Below are positions 51,967 to 61,603 of a DNA stretch of 64,000 nucleotides, in pieces. The position numbers and the translations under genes were made by a program. The stretch covers positions 117,126 to 181,125 of the forward strand of contig JALHJR010000001.1 in assembly GCA_022840405.1 (NCBI GenBank), written 5' to 3'. This DNA comes from Tepidanaerobacter acetatoxydans_A (lineage in GTDB: Bacteria > Bacillota > Thermosediminibacteria > Thermosediminibacterales > Tepidanaerobacteraceae). The notes under the pieces are model-generated. The model saw nothing but the letters and a program-made list of their open reading frames with translations, did no database searches and was not told the origin of the DNA. Position 1 is the stretch's first letter, and the number at the start of each line of letters is the position of its first letter.

Positions 51967-53070
51967 ATGAAAAAACAGCAATACAGAATATGCTTTTTTC
52001 TTCCATCACTCTACGGCGGTGGAGCTGAACGGGTTATGGTAAATTTAGCGAGTGGCTTTGCTAATCAAGATATTAAAGTGGATCTTGTTCTTGCTAAAGC
52101 TGAAGGCCCTTATATTTTGCAAGTCCCTGCCAACGTGCGAGTGATTGATTTAAAAGCCTCGAGAGTATTTGCCAGTCTTCCTGGTTTGGTATGCTACTTG
52201 CGTCAGGAACGTCCCAACGCGCTTTTATCTGCTTTAGATCATGCTAATGTTATTGCTCTTTTGGCTAAAAAGCTTGCAAGAGTTCCTACGCAAATGATAG
52301 TGAGTGTGCATAGTAATCCAAGTAAGGTCACTGCTAATGCTCAAAGTTTACGAGATAAGTTAATGCCTTATTGGACACGATTGTTTTATCCTCAGGCAGA
52401 TGCGGTAGTGGCAGTCTCCAACGGGGTTGCAAAAGATTTGATTCGTGTTACGGGACTACCCAAAGAGAAAATAAAAGTTATTTATAATTCAGTAATTACG
52501 CCCAAACTTTTCGAAAAGGCTAATGAACATTTAAACCATCCTTGGTTTGTACAGAATGAACCTCCAGTTATACTTAGTGCAGGTAGGCTAACTATAGCAA
52601 AAGATTTTCCTACTCTTATTCGTGCCTTTGCATTAGTTAGAAAGCAATATCCTGCAAGACTTATGATTCTAGGTGAGGGAGAAGAACGCCCGAAACTAGA
52701 AGAACTTATACGAAAGTTGGGCATACAAAAAGATGTATCATTGCCAGGGTTTGTAGAGAACCCTTACAAATATATGAAGCGAGCTGCAGTGTTTGCACTT
52801 TCTTCTCAATGGGAAGGTCTTCCTACAGTATTGATTGAAGCTTTGGCTGTTGGGATACCTGTTATTTCTACAGATTGTGAAAGTGGCCCTCGAGAAATAC
52901 TCGAAAATGGAAGGTTTGGGAAACTTGTAACAGTAGGGGATGAAAAGGGTTTAGCAAAAGCCCTGATATCTTCATTAAAAGAACCTGATTGGCCACCATG
53001 TGAGGCGTGGCATTCATTCAGCCTAGAATCAACATTGAAAGAATATATGGAAATTCTGAAAGAAGGATAG
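51967..53070 (+). CDS. GT4 glycosyltransferase, possibly acquired
   Basis: A 367-residue GT-B enzyme: FFLPSLYGGGAERVMVNLAS, VAVSNGVAKDLIRVTGLPKE, LSAGRLTIAKDFPTLIRAF and SSQWEGLPTVLIEALAVGIP. The sequence is richer in Ala, Arg and Pro than adjacent genes and uses more C/G at third positions than the AT-rich gene before it, which suggests separate transfer. AGGGGAAG precedes the ATG. Confidence 0.86.
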   Translation: MKKQQYRICFFLPSLYGGGAERVMVNLASGFANQDIKVDLVLAKAEGPYILQVPANVRVIDLKASRVFASLPGLVCYLRQERPNALLSALDHANVIALLAKKLARVPTQMIVSVHSNPSKVTANAQSLRDKLMPYWTRLFYPQADAVVAVSNGVAKDLIRVTGLPKEKIKVIYNSVITPKLFEKANEHLNHPWFVQNEPPVILSAGRLTIAKDFPTLIRAFALVRKQYPARLMILGEGEERPKLEELIRKLGIQKDVSLPGFVENPYKYMKRAAVFALSSQWEGLPTVLIEALAVGIPVISTDCESGPREILENGRFGKLVTVGDEKGLAKALISSLKEPDWPPCEAWHSFSLESTLKEYMEILKEG

Positions 53071-53080
53071 GATAAGGATT

Positions 53081-54562
53081 ATGAGAAATTTAATGCAGCA
53101 TAATACAAAACCGTGCATAAAATTGAAGTTGTATAAATCGATGCTGGCATTATTAACTGGAATTCTTATAGGAATATTATCTGTTTTTTTAACGACAACT
53201 GATATGTCTTTGATTTTTCTTCTGGGGCTTCTTACAATCGTATTTACACTTTGCCTTACTTTCTTCAGAATTAAATATTTTGGTTTAGCAGATGCTTTAG
53301 CAATTTTTTCTCTTTTTTTTGCAAGTTATAATGGTATTTTATTGCTACAAGTTGCAATGAATATCCAATCAAGTTACGTGGTTAACATGCCTTATCCTAT
53401 AATTTTTTCTACAATCATATATGAAAAAGCCGGAATTGCTAGCTTCCTGGCGGCTTTTGGCCTTCTTATAGGTGGTATGCTTTCATTAACAATAACTGCA
53501 GGAAATAATGTATATGATAAACCAAAAGATAATTCTTTCTCAAATATTTTTTTCTATGTTGGTTTTTTAACATTTAGTTTAGGCATATTATTATTATTTA
53601 TAAATTATCAAAGAATCGGTGGCTTTTTTTATGCACTTTCACTTTCACGAGGAGTAAGAATGGATCTCCTTTCACAAACAAGAGGAAACTTACCGTATGA
53701 AAGTTTTGCTTTCTCTGGATTAGCTTTGATGTATTACAGCTACTTTATACAGAAAAACTGTGTAATAAAGTATGTAACTCATGCTGCTATATTTATTTGG
53801 TTTATATTAATGTTTACTCAGGGTGATCGCCGTTTTATTATATATTCGCTTATGATAATCTTAGGTATAGCTGAGAGCTTTTATAGAAAACAAATTAAGC
53901 TAAATATGCGTTCTTTGTTTATTATTTTTAGCATATATATTTTCTTTACTTTTATTGCCAATGTTAGATGGATATTTCCTTTTTTGCTCAGAAATCAAAT
54001 GAGCTTGAAGGACGCAATAAACTGGATTGTTGAACATATCTCTTTTGAATGGGTTTTACCGGCTAAAAATGAATTTGCAGGTCCTTATTTTACTTTACTT
54101 TATTCTTTAAAATATCCACAAGGAAAAATGTATGGAACTTCATATTTGAGTTCATTAATACATTGGCTTCCTAGAAGTCTTTATCCTGGAGAAAAACCAT
54201 TAACAATAGCACAAGAGTTTGCTTTACAAATTTATAAACAGTTTACTCCGGGACGAGAAAGTGTGATTGGCTGGGGATATAGCCCAGTCGCTGAGGCATT
54301 TAATAATTTTGGGAGTTTGGGGGTACTATTCATCTTTGTAATATTGGGTTTTATGCTAGGTTATCTTGAAAAAATTAGACATAAAGGTTCAGCAGGACTG
54401 GTTATTTATGCAGTTTTTTTGCCAGAAGTTATTAACCTAAATAGAATAAATTTCAGTTCAGTTGTTGGAGAATTAGTTTTTAATATCGGTGCACTTGTCG
54501 CAGTTTTAATATTATGTAATATTTTCTGTATATTCCACAAAAAAAGATACGAAGACTCTTAA
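53081..54562 (+). CDS. Wzy-like O-antigen polymerase (second)
   Basis: A 493-residue membrane protein with about 11-12 membrane segments and a large external loop (about 330-410, YFTLLYSLKYPQGKMYGTSY, LPRSLYPGEKP, GWGYSPVAEAFNNFG). The PRSLYPGEKP and SPVAEAFNNFG parts resemble oligosaccharide repeat unit polymerases. It lies among GT genes. A second Wzy in the same locus implies a second polymer. Confidence 0.75.
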   Translation: MRNLMQHNTKPCIKLKLYKSMLALLTGILIGILSVFLTTTDMSLIFLLGLLTIVFTLCLTFFRIKYFGLADALAIFSLFFASYNGILLLQVAMNIQSSYVVNMPYPIIFSTIIYEKAGIASFLAAFGLLIGGMLSLTITAGNNVYDKPKDNSFSNIFFYVGFLTFSLGILLLFINYQRIGGFFYALSLSRGVRMDLLSQTRGNLPYESFAFSGLALMYYSYFIQKNCVIKYVTHAAIFIWFILMFTQGDRRFIIYSLMIILGIAESFYRKQIKLNMRSLFIIFSIYIFFTFIANVRWIFPFLLRNQMSLKDAINWIVEHISFEWVLPAKNEFAGPYFTLLYSLKYPQGKMYGTSYLSSLIHWLPRSLYPGEKPLTIAQEFALQIYKQFTPGRESVIGWGYSPVAEAFNNFGSLGVLFIFVILGFMLGYLEKIRHKGSAGLVIYAVFLPEVINLNRINFSSVVGELVFNIGALVAVLILCNIFCIFHKKRYEDS

Positions 54563-54634
54563 ATAGTTGTTTTTTCGTTACTATAACTATTAGCCTTTTA
54601 GGAATTGATTAAAAAACATTTTTATGGAGGTAAC

Positions 54635-55756
54635 ATGGGAAAGGTTTTATTTATTGCAACTGTTGAATCACACATCATTAATTTTCATATTCCTTTTATC
54701 CTGTACTTTCAAAATAAAGGCTATGACGTACATGTTGCTGCGAAACTTGGTGAAAGGCAAGAAGAGTTAAGTTCAATGAGAGTTTTACTGCATGACATTG
54801 ATTTTATAAAATCTCCCTATTCACCAAATAATATGAAAGCTTTTAACCAGTTAATAAATATAATGAAAGGCAATAATTTCGATTTGATTCATGTACATAC
54901 CCCCATCGCAGCGTTTTTAGGGAGATTGGCAGCTAAACTTACAAACACAAAACCAGTATTGTATACAGCTCATGGGTTTCATTTTTATAATGGAGCTCCT
55001 TTGAGAAATTGGCTTATGTACTATACTATGGAAAAGCTGGCGGCGAAATGGACTGATGGCTTAATAACAATGAATGAAGAAGATTTTGTTGCGGCTTCTA
55101 GACTGCCAATTAGAAATAGGGAAAATATTTTTAAAGTACATGGGGTTGGTGTTGATATAGAAAAATATAATATAAAAGATATTAATATTAGGAAACAGGT
55201 AAGGGAAAAACTAGGTTTAACCGATAATAGTATAATGATTTTAACTGTAGCTGAAGTAAATGCAAACAAAAACCATTTACAGCTGTTAAATACTATAAAA
55301 CAAATAGAAGGAACGGATTTGATTTATGGTTATATAGTAGGCGATGGTAATCATAAGCGTAAACTTTGTAATTATGTTAAGCAAAACGGTTTAGAAGAGC
55401 GAATTAGATTTTTAGGATTTAGACGGGACATACCTGAATTGTTATCTGCTTCAGATATTTTTTGCCTTTTTTCATATCGTGAAGGTTTACCTAAGTGTAT
55501 AATGGAAGCAATGGCTGCAGGGAAACCGGTAATAGCGTCTGATGTTAGAGGAAATAGAGATTTGATAAAAAATGGAGTAAACGGTCTTTTGGTTCCGCTG
55601 AATGATGTTGAGGCAACAAAAAATGCTATCTTTACTCTTGTTAACGATGAGCAGTTAAGAATAAATATGGGTTTGGAAGGCAAAAGAATGATTAAGGATT
55701 ATTCCATAGAAAAAGTATTAAAAGAAATGGATGAAATTTATAGTAAGTTTCTTTAA
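54635..55756 (+). CDS. GT4 glycosyltransferase (CapM/EpsD-like)
   Basis: A 373-residue GT-B enzyme starting GKVLFIATVESHIINFHIPF, the EpsD/CapM type. HVHTPIAAFLGRLAAK and YTAHGFHFYNGAP follow; then VAEVNANKNHLQLLNTI, FLGFRRDIPELLSASDIF and FSYREGLPKCIMEAMAAGKP (E-x7-E). It lies directly before the initiating sugar transferase, as EpsD-type enzymes often do, so it may add the second sugar. ATG at 54635 follows TGGAGG; an in-frame TTG at 54605 has no support. Confidence 0.87.
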   Translation: MGKVLFIATVESHIINFHIPFILYFQNKGYDVHVAAKLGERQEELSSMRVLLHDIDFIKSPYSPNNMKAFNQLINIMKGNNFDLIHVHTPIAAFLGRLAAKLTNTKPVLYTAHGFHFYNGAPLRNWLMYYTMEKLAAKWTDGLITMNEEDFVAASRLPIRNRENIFKVHGVGVDIEKYNIKDINIRKQVREKLGLTDNSIMILTVAEVNANKNHLQLLNTIKQIEGTDLIYGYIVGDGNHKRKLCNYVKQNGLEERIRFLGFRRDIPELLSASDIFCLFSYREGLPKCIMEAMAAGKPVIASDVRGNRDLIKNGVNGLLVPLNDVEATKNAIFTLVNDEQLRINMGLEGKRMIKDYSIEKVLKEMDEIYSKFL

Positions 55757-55791
55757 AAAGGTCATTTTTTACAAGTGGGAGAGCGTTATAA

Positions 55792-57198
55792 ATGAAGGAG
55801 AAGGATTTTGGAACTTTTCACCTAGCTGTAATGATGTTAATCGATGCAATACTGGTCAACTTAGGCTATTTTTTAGCATTCAAGTTAAAATTTGTGGAAA
55901 TACCGGCATATAACTACGTGGACTATGTAAGGCTTATACCTTGGATTGCGGTGTTGGCTATAGTGTTTTTTAAAGTTTATGGCTTGTATGATATAAAGAG
56001 GAAGAATTTTGCTGACATATTTTTTTCATCGATATTGTCGGTAATTATGATAATGGTATTTACCATGGCTTTGACATTCTTATATAGAGGTTTTGCATTT
56101 CCAAGAAGTGTATTTGCATTGGGAGCGGTTCTTCAGATTGGGATTGTGACACTTTGGAAATACTTGACATTGCTGGTTATAAAGCGCATCCATGGGGTAC
56201 AGAAGGTTATCATGGTTGGCTCCAAGGATGAGGCGTTTAACATTGCCCGAAAGTTTAAGGACATATCATCAGGTTGGTTTGAGACAAAGTACATAATGGA
56301 AAGTGATGACATCAATACGATAAGTGAGGCTATATCCATGGTGGATATAGTATGTCTATGTCCAGGTTTATCTCAGGAATTGAAGAGTAAAGTAACTGTT
56401 ATAGCTCTTGAGAAGAAAAAAAAGATTTTTTTAATACCGAATCTCTATGAGGTATTCCTGTCCAAGTCTATTTATACGCAAATTGATGATAAGCCGGTAT
56501 TTGAATTGATTGACCTTACTTTGACAAAAGAACAAAAAGCTGCAAAAAGGCTTTTAGATATTGTTGTTTCGACCCTAGGTCTTATAGTAACATCTCCCGT
56601 CATGTTGATTATAGCAGCATTTATAAAAATAACTTCGCCGGGACCTGTTTTTTATACCCAGGAACGGGTTGGCTTATACGGCAAGACCTTTAAACTATAT
56701 AAATTTAGGACGATGATAAATGATGCTGAGAATCTTACCGGTCCTGTTCTGGCAACAGAAAATGATACAAGGATTACACCTGTGGGAAAAGTTTTAAGGT
56801 CCACTCGCTTGGATGAACTTCCACAGCTCATAAATGTATTAAAAGGTGAGATGAGTTTGGTAGGGCCTAGGCCGGAGCGGCCTTTCTTTGTGAATCAGTT
56901 TAAAAACGAGAATCCCCATTATAAATATAGGCATATAGTAAAACCAGGAATTACAGGTCTTGCCCAAGTGTTGGGCAAGTATCGAACTAGTGTGGATGAC
57001 AAGTTGAGGTATGATTTAATTTACATAAGGAATTATTCTTTTTTGCAGGATTTACAGATATTGTTCTTAACTATTAAGGTAGTATTTATGAGTGACAGCT
57101 CCAGAGGTTGGGATGAGCTTGAGGAATTGGATAATACCTTACTAAAGGAAGTTCAGGTATTGAACAATGATAATATTGCCGCAGCAAAGGATCAATAG
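55792..57198 (+). CDS. Polyprenyl-phosphate sugar phosphotransferase (full-length WbaP/WcaJ type)
   Basis: A 468-residue initiating enzyme. Four N-terminal membrane segments (about 10-120) and a Rossmann-like middle domain (VIMVGSKDEAFNIARKF) lead to the C-terminal catalytic domain after a fifth hydrophobic segment (LDIVVSTLGLIVTSPVMLII). Catalytic signatures: FYTQERVGLYGKTFKLYKFR, STRLDELPQLINVLKGEMSL and VGPRPERP. It starts repeat-unit synthesis on undecaprenyl phosphate and is the second such enzyme in the locus. Likely sugar: galactose or glucose, given GalE next door. Confidence 0.93.
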   Translation: MKEKDFGTFHLAVMMLIDAILVNLGYFLAFKLKFVEIPAYNYVDYVRLIPWIAVLAIVFFKVYGLYDIKRKNFADIFFSSILSVIMIMVFTMALTFLYRGFAFPRSVFALGAVLQIGIVTLWKYLTLLVIKRIHGVQKVIMVGSKDEAFNIARKFKDISSGWFETKYIMESDDINTISEAISMVDIVCLCPGLSQELKSKVTVIALEKKKKIFLIPNLYEVFLSKSIYTQIDDKPVFELIDLTLTKEQKAAKRLLDIVVSTLGLIVTSPVMLIIAAFIKITSPGPVFYTQERVGLYGKTFKLYKFRTMINDAENLTGPVLATENDTRITPVGKVLRSTRLDELPQLINVLKGEMSLVGPRPERPFFVNQFKNENPHYKYRHIVKPGITGLAQVLGKYRTSVDDKLRYDLIYIRNYSFLQDLQILFLTIKVVFMSDSSRGWDELEELDNTLLKEVQVLNNDNIAAAKDQ

Positions 57199-57216
57199 GA
57201 ATGAGGTGCTTCTATA

Positions 57217-58185
57217 GTGAAAAAAGTCTTAGTCAGCGGGGGTGCCGGATACATAGGTAGCCATGTAGTAAAGCTCCTTTGGAAAAAGGGTTTTGATGTG
57301 CTGGTTTATGATAATCTTTCCACCGGAAATAAAAGTTCGGTACTTTCCGGGAAACTGGTGGAAGGCGATATACTGGATATAGATGGTTTACGGAGTGTGA
57401 TGTCGGAATTTCGACCTGATGCGGTCATGCATTTTGCTGCAAAAATCGTTGTGCCTGAATCGGTGGAGTTTCCGATGAAATACTATACCAATAATGTCTT
57501 AGGAACATTGAATGTGCTAAGGGCGATGAAGGAATTTGATGTAAATAAATTCATATTTTCTTCAACGGCGGCGGTTTACGGGGAGCCGGAGGAAATGCCC
57601 GTAAATGAGATGATGCCCCTTGCACCGATAAATCCCTACGGTAAAAGTAAGTCCATGGTGGAAGAGGTTTTAAAAGATTGCTCCAGGTCTGAGGGGCTGA
57701 AGTATATTGCGCTAAGGTATTTTAATGTAGCCGGGGCTGACCCGGAAGGAGAGCTGGGCGAAACTAAAAAAGATGCTACACATCTTATTACTATGTGTGT
57801 CAGAACAGCTGCAGGCAAAAGGGATAAGCTCTCAATCTTTGGAACTGATTATCCTACACCGGACGGAACCTGTATAAGGGACTATATTCATGTGATGGAT
57901 CTGGCCGATGCACATATATTGGCTCTGGAGCATCTGCTTTCCGGCGGGGAAAGCAATGTGTTCAACTGTGGGTATGGCAAGGGACATTCGGTGCAGGAAG
58001 TGGTAACCGAAGCTAAGAATGCTACGGGCGTGGATTTTGCTGTTGAGTATACTGAAAGAAGGGCGGGGGATCCACCGGAGCTGGTGGCTGATTCTACAAA
58101 GATAAAGCAAATTCTTGGCTGGAAACCCAAATATGATAATCTTGGCTTTATCATAAAAACCGCCTGGGAGTGGGAAAATGGTTGA
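57217..58185 (+). CDS. galE: UDP-glucose 4-epimerase
   Basis: A 322-residue extended SDR interconverting UDP-Glc and UDP-Gal. VSGGAGYIGSHVVKLL is the NAD loop. YDNLSTGNKSSV, FAAKIVVPESVEFPMKYYTN, FSSTAAVYGEPEEMPVNE and NPYGKSKSMVEE (YxxxK) follow. RYFNVAGADPEGELGE and DYPTPDGTCIRDYIHVMDLA are diagnostic for GalE. GTG start at 57217, 18 bases after the sugar transferase. A palindromic repeat lies 21 bases beyond its stop. Confidence 0.94.
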   Translation: MKKVLVSGGAGYIGSHVVKLLWKKGFDVLVYDNLSTGNKSSVLSGKLVEGDILDIDGLRSVMSEFRPDAVMHFAAKIVVPESVEFPMKYYTNNVLGTLNVLRAMKEFDVNKFIFSSTAAVYGEPEEMPVNEMMPLAPINPYGKSKSMVEEVLKDCSRSEGLKYIALRYFNVAGADPEGELGETKKDATHLITMCVRTAAGKRDKLSIFGTDYPTPDGTCIRDYIHVMDLADAHILALEHLLSGGESNVFNCGYGKGHSVQEVVTEAKNATGVDFAVEYTERRAGDPPELVADSTKIKQILGWKPKYDNLGFIIKTAWEWENG

Positions 58186-58206
58186 TTTGATTTTCGGCGA
58201 TTTTCA

Positions 58207-58248
58207 GGGGCGGTTCCAAAATATTCATGAATATTTTAGAACCGTTTC
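58207..58248. repeat. Palindrome, GGGACGGTTC family, copy D (diverged)
   Basis: Arms of 21 bases around TTCATGAA with one mismatch and three G-T pairs; core GGGGCGGTTCCAAAATATT. It lies between galE and the broken cyclase gene. Confidence 0.8.
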
Positions 58249-58286
58249 CGTTTTTCGTTTAAGAGGATAGGGGGTAGCAAGTAGGG

Positions 58287-59724
58287 ATGGGGGCACAAAG
58301 AAGGTTTGCAGCGAGGCTTTTTTTGGCATGCTGCATTTTTATTTTAGTGGCATTTGTGTTTTTTACAAAAGCCGGAGCATCATCAAGAAGTTGGATATTC
58401 GGATTTATTCTTGTAATAATACCAACATTTATTTTTATTAAAGCCCTTGAAGATATTTATAATGTTTTAACGGTGTTAAACAAAACATACACAGTAAAAG
58501 TAAATGAATATAGGGCTTTGCCTGAATCTATTTTGAAATATTTCGGGCTGCTGCCAGTATTTGAATTACTTGATAAGTTCAGTGAGGATATTAATGTTCT
58601 AAACTTTGAGAATCAACTATTATGTGATACCACTTCGGCCATACATACATCATCTTCGCTGAATCAGCTATTAGTTTCTGTTATTGGCAAGCTGGTGACT
58701 TATTCGGGAGCCGACTTCGGAGTTGTTTTTCTTTTTGATGCGGAAAAAAACGATAATGAGCTTCGGCCCGTAGCATCTTATAATTTAACGGAAACTGATT
58801 TGATTAAAAAAATATTTCAAGTCGGTGAAGGCATCGTTGGGTCGGTGGCAAAGCAAGGCAAAGCGATACTTTCGCAATATGCCGAAAAGGATAGGCGCTA
58901 TGTAATTTGTGTTCATGGAACAAGGTCGCAAATGACGGTGCCGCTTAAAGCAGGCAGTGAAGTTTTAGGGGTTATTTTATTAGGAAGTTATGAAGTAGAA
59001 AAGTTTAAAAATAAAGACATCATTTTGCTAAATAATATTGCAGGTGAGATTGGGCTTGCTATAAACAATGTATGGTTAACCCGGAAATTAAAGGAAGAAA
59101 AGGAAAGCGTGGTAATTCTCTACGAAACGGCCAAACAATTGGCTGAAAGTATTGATTTAGATGATGTAGCCGAGATAGGGGTAAAAAGATGTCAGCTTAG
59201 CTATAATCGATGTTGATAATTTTAAAAAATATAATGATCATTATGGGCATTTGGCCGGCGATTATTTATTATCAAAAATAGGAAATCTTATACAGGAAGA
59301 CCTTCGCGGCAGCGATATTCTAGCGCGCTATGGAGGCGATGAATTAGCGATTATACTGCCTGAAACGGGTGCCAAACAGGCTTTAGACATTCTTACGCGG
59401 ATTAAAAACAAGATTGGTGATTACAGCTTTAGTCTGCAAGATTATAAAGCAGGCGCAAGTGATGAGAAGCCTGAGGATTATGGTCGGGACGAATATAAAT
59501 CAGGATATGATTTAATAAAAGAAAAATTCTTTCGGTGGTTTACAAATAGAGGTTTAAATTTCAATGATTTAAACAGTACTTTCACCATGCAAGTGACAAT
59601 AAGTGCCGGCATTTGTGAGCTTTATGATGAAATCGCAGATAAAAATGAATTGATTAAAAAAGCCGACCAAGCTCTACTGCAGGCCAAAAGAAATGGTAAA
59701 AATCGAATATGTTTGTGGGAATGA
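58287..59724 (+). pseudogene. GAF-GGDEF diguanylate cyclase, broken by internal deletion and frameshift
   Basis: Part one (58287-59216) encodes an N-terminal pair of membrane segments and a GAF domain (about 105-270) with VGEGIVGSVAKQGKAI. It stops soon after SIDLDDVAEIGVK. Part two, one frame on, resumes as KDVSLAIIDVDNFKKYNDHYG and continues with ARYGGDELAII (GGDEL in place of GGDEF), to 59724. The stretch that should hold the D-LTGL-N-R-F start of the GGDEF domain (roughly 20-30 residues) is absent at the junction near 59187, so a deletion not divisible by three is likelier than a single-base error. An inserted segment (about 59440-59580) also expands the GGDEF domain. Function would have been cyclic di-GMP synthesis near exopolysaccharide genes. 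Confidence 0.8.
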
Positions 59725-59741
59725 TAAATTTCAGCAAATTT

Positions 59742-59787
59742 CAGGGACGGTTCTAAAATATTCATGAATATTTTGGAACCGTCCCTG
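59742..59787. repeat. Palindrome, GGGACGGTTC family, copy E
   Basis: Arms of 23 bases, centre TTCATGAA, one G-T pair; followed by TTTTTCTG on the plus strand, so it may serve as a terminator. Copies D and E flank the broken cyclase. Confidence 0.88.
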
Positions 59788-59851
59788 TTTTTCTGCTATT
59801 TTTCTGATGTTTGTGTATGCAATTCAGAAAATCGTTTTTTTAAAAAACATA

Positions 59852-59880
59852 TTGACAGTAGTATACTAATATGGTAGTAT
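59852..59880 (+). promoter_or_regulatory. Promoter with palindromic operator before the sugar-acid operon
   Basis: TTGACA, 17-base spacer, TAGTAT. The spacer and -10 contain TAGTATACTA and ACTAATATGGTAGT, overlapping palindromes at the position where a GntR-type repressor of hexuronate genes would bind. The regulator is not in the window. Confidence 0.6.
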
Positions 59881-59937
59881 GTAAGTGAAAATATTCAGGT
59901 TATAATTAACTACCTGAAATATGTGAAGGTGAAAAAA

Positions 59938-61539
59938 ATGAAACTTCGTATTTCTGACCTTAAAAACAAACACATTTGGCAGAACAAAGGTTATAAACTG
60001 CCTGGGTTTGATATTGAGAAAGTAAGAGAAAATACACTCGAAGCCCCAATGTGGCTGCATTTCGGAGCCGGCAACATATTCAGAGCGTTTCCCGCAGCAT
60101 TACAACAGACCCTTCTTAACGAAGGCCTTTCAGACAAAGGCATTATCGTCTGCGAATCCTATGATGAAGAAATTATCGAAAAAGCATATGTACCTTTTGA
60201 CAATCTAAGCTTGCTTGTTACATTAAAAGCCGATGGCACCGTGGATAAAAAAATAATAGCAAGCATAATCCATGCGATGGCTGCAGAAGACAGTATGGAA
60301 GAACTTGAAAAAATCTTTATATCCCCCACACTGCAAATGGTAAGTTTTACAATAACGGAAAAGGGATATTCGCTAACCGATTCTAAAGGAAATTATTATC
60401 AGGATATTCTAGAAGATTTAAATATTTTCCCCCAAAAACCCAAAACCCTTATGGGAGCAGTAGCGTACCTATGCTATAAGAGATACTTGGCAGGAAAACT
60501 CCCCATTGCATTAGTAAGCATGGACAACTGCTCCCATAACGGCTCAAAACTATATAGTGCTGTAAAAACCTTTGCCGACAGCTGGGTAAAAAAAGGACAA
60601 GCAGACAAAGGATTTTCAGATTACATATCAAACTCAAAATTCGTCTCATTCCCATGGACCATGATAGATAAAATAACCCCCAGACCTTCGGAACAAGTAA
60701 AGGCCATGTTGGAAGCCGATGGCTTTGAAGATGCTGAAATCATAGAAACAGCAAAACACACGTACATATCTTCTTTCGTAAATGCCGAACAAACCCAATA
60801 TTTAGTAATAGAAGACGCATTTCCTAACTCAAGGCCGCCTTTAGAAAAAGCGGGCGTTATATTTACCGATAGGCAAACTGTAGATAAAGTAGAAAAAATG
60901 AAAGTTTGTACCTGCTTAAATCCCCTGCATACAATACTTGCCATCTATGGCTGTCTCTTGGGCTACAACTCAATAGCAGAGGAGATGAAAGACAAACATC
61001 TCAAGACATTTATAGAAAAAGCGGGTTATGAAGAAGGCCTTCCGGTAGTAGTGGATCCGGGAATAATTAAGCCGGAAGAGTTCTTGCGAGAGGTAATAGA
61101 AGAACGTTTTCCAAATCCATTTGTACCTGATACTCCACAGCGAATAGCCTGTGATACATCCCAAAAAATTCCGGTACGCTTCGGCGAAACCCTCAAGGCA
61201 TATATCGCCACCGGTAAACGAGATGTATCAACACTGACATATATACCGTTATTCTTTGCAGGTTGGCTGAGATACCTTATGGGAATAGACGATGAAGGCA
61301 GACCCTTTACACCCAGCCCTGACCCCATGTTAGAAGTATTGCAGGGATATATCAAAGACATATCCCTGGGAGACAAAGGTCCTTTTACGGATTCATTAAA
61401 GCCTATACTATCAAACAGCAGCATATTTGGCATAGATCTTTATGAATATAATCTGGCATCAAAGGTAGAAAACATGTTTACAGAACTAGTGGCCGGTAAG
61501 GGGGCGGTAAGGAAGACGCTGGAGAAATACCTAGATTGA
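59938..61539 (+). CDS. uxuB: Mannitol dehydrogenase family oxidoreductase, fructuronate reductase-like
   Basis: A 533-residue long-chain NAD-dependent polyol/hexuronate dehydrogenase. LHFGAGNIFRAF near 41-52 is the cofactor loop. VSMDNCSHNGSKLYSAVKTF and FPWTMIDKITPRPSEQV are typical, with a catalytic Lys in this core. CLNPLHTILAIYG matches the C-terminal domain. It would reduce D-fructuronate to D-mannonate or a similar pair. It opens an operon with a 2-hydroxyacid dehydrogenase and a FGGY kinase. ATG at 59938 follows GAAGGTG; an upstream GTG at 59923 is in frame. The symbol is tentative. Confidence 0.82.
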   Translation: MKLRISDLKNKHIWQNKGYKLPGFDIEKVRENTLEAPMWLHFGAGNIFRAFPAALQQTLLNEGLSDKGIIVCESYDEEIIEKAYVPFDNLSLLVTLKADGTVDKKIIASIIHAMAAEDSMEELEKIFISPTLQMVSFTITEKGYSLTDSKGNYYQDILEDLNIFPQKPKTLMGAVAYLCYKRYLAGKLPIALVSMDNCSHNGSKLYSAVKTFADSWVKKGQADKGFSDYISNSKFVSFPWTMIDKITPRPSEQVKAMLEADGFEDAEIIETAKHTYISSFVNAEQTQYLVIEDAFPNSRPPLEKAGVIFTDRQTVDKVEKMKVCTCLNPLHTILAIYGCLLGYNSIAEEMKDKHLKTFIEKAGYEEGLPVVVDPGIIKPEEFLREVIEERFPNPFVPDTPQRIACDTSQKIPVRFGETLKAYIATGKRDVSTLTYIPLFFAGWLRYLMGIDDEGRPFTPSPDPMLEVLQGYIKDISLGDKGPFTDSLKPILSNSSIFGIDLYEYNLASKVENMFTELVAGKGAVRKTLEKYLD

Positions 61540-61603
61540 GCCCGAGTAAGTTAGATTAAACTAATAAATTTTTAATAATCTTTAACACTATTTGGAGGTT
61601 CAA

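Noticed and set aside
58287..59724. Programmed frameshift joining the two cyclase parts
   Set aside because: No slippery site is present, and the conserved D-LTGL-N region is missing rather than split, so a deletion explains the break better.
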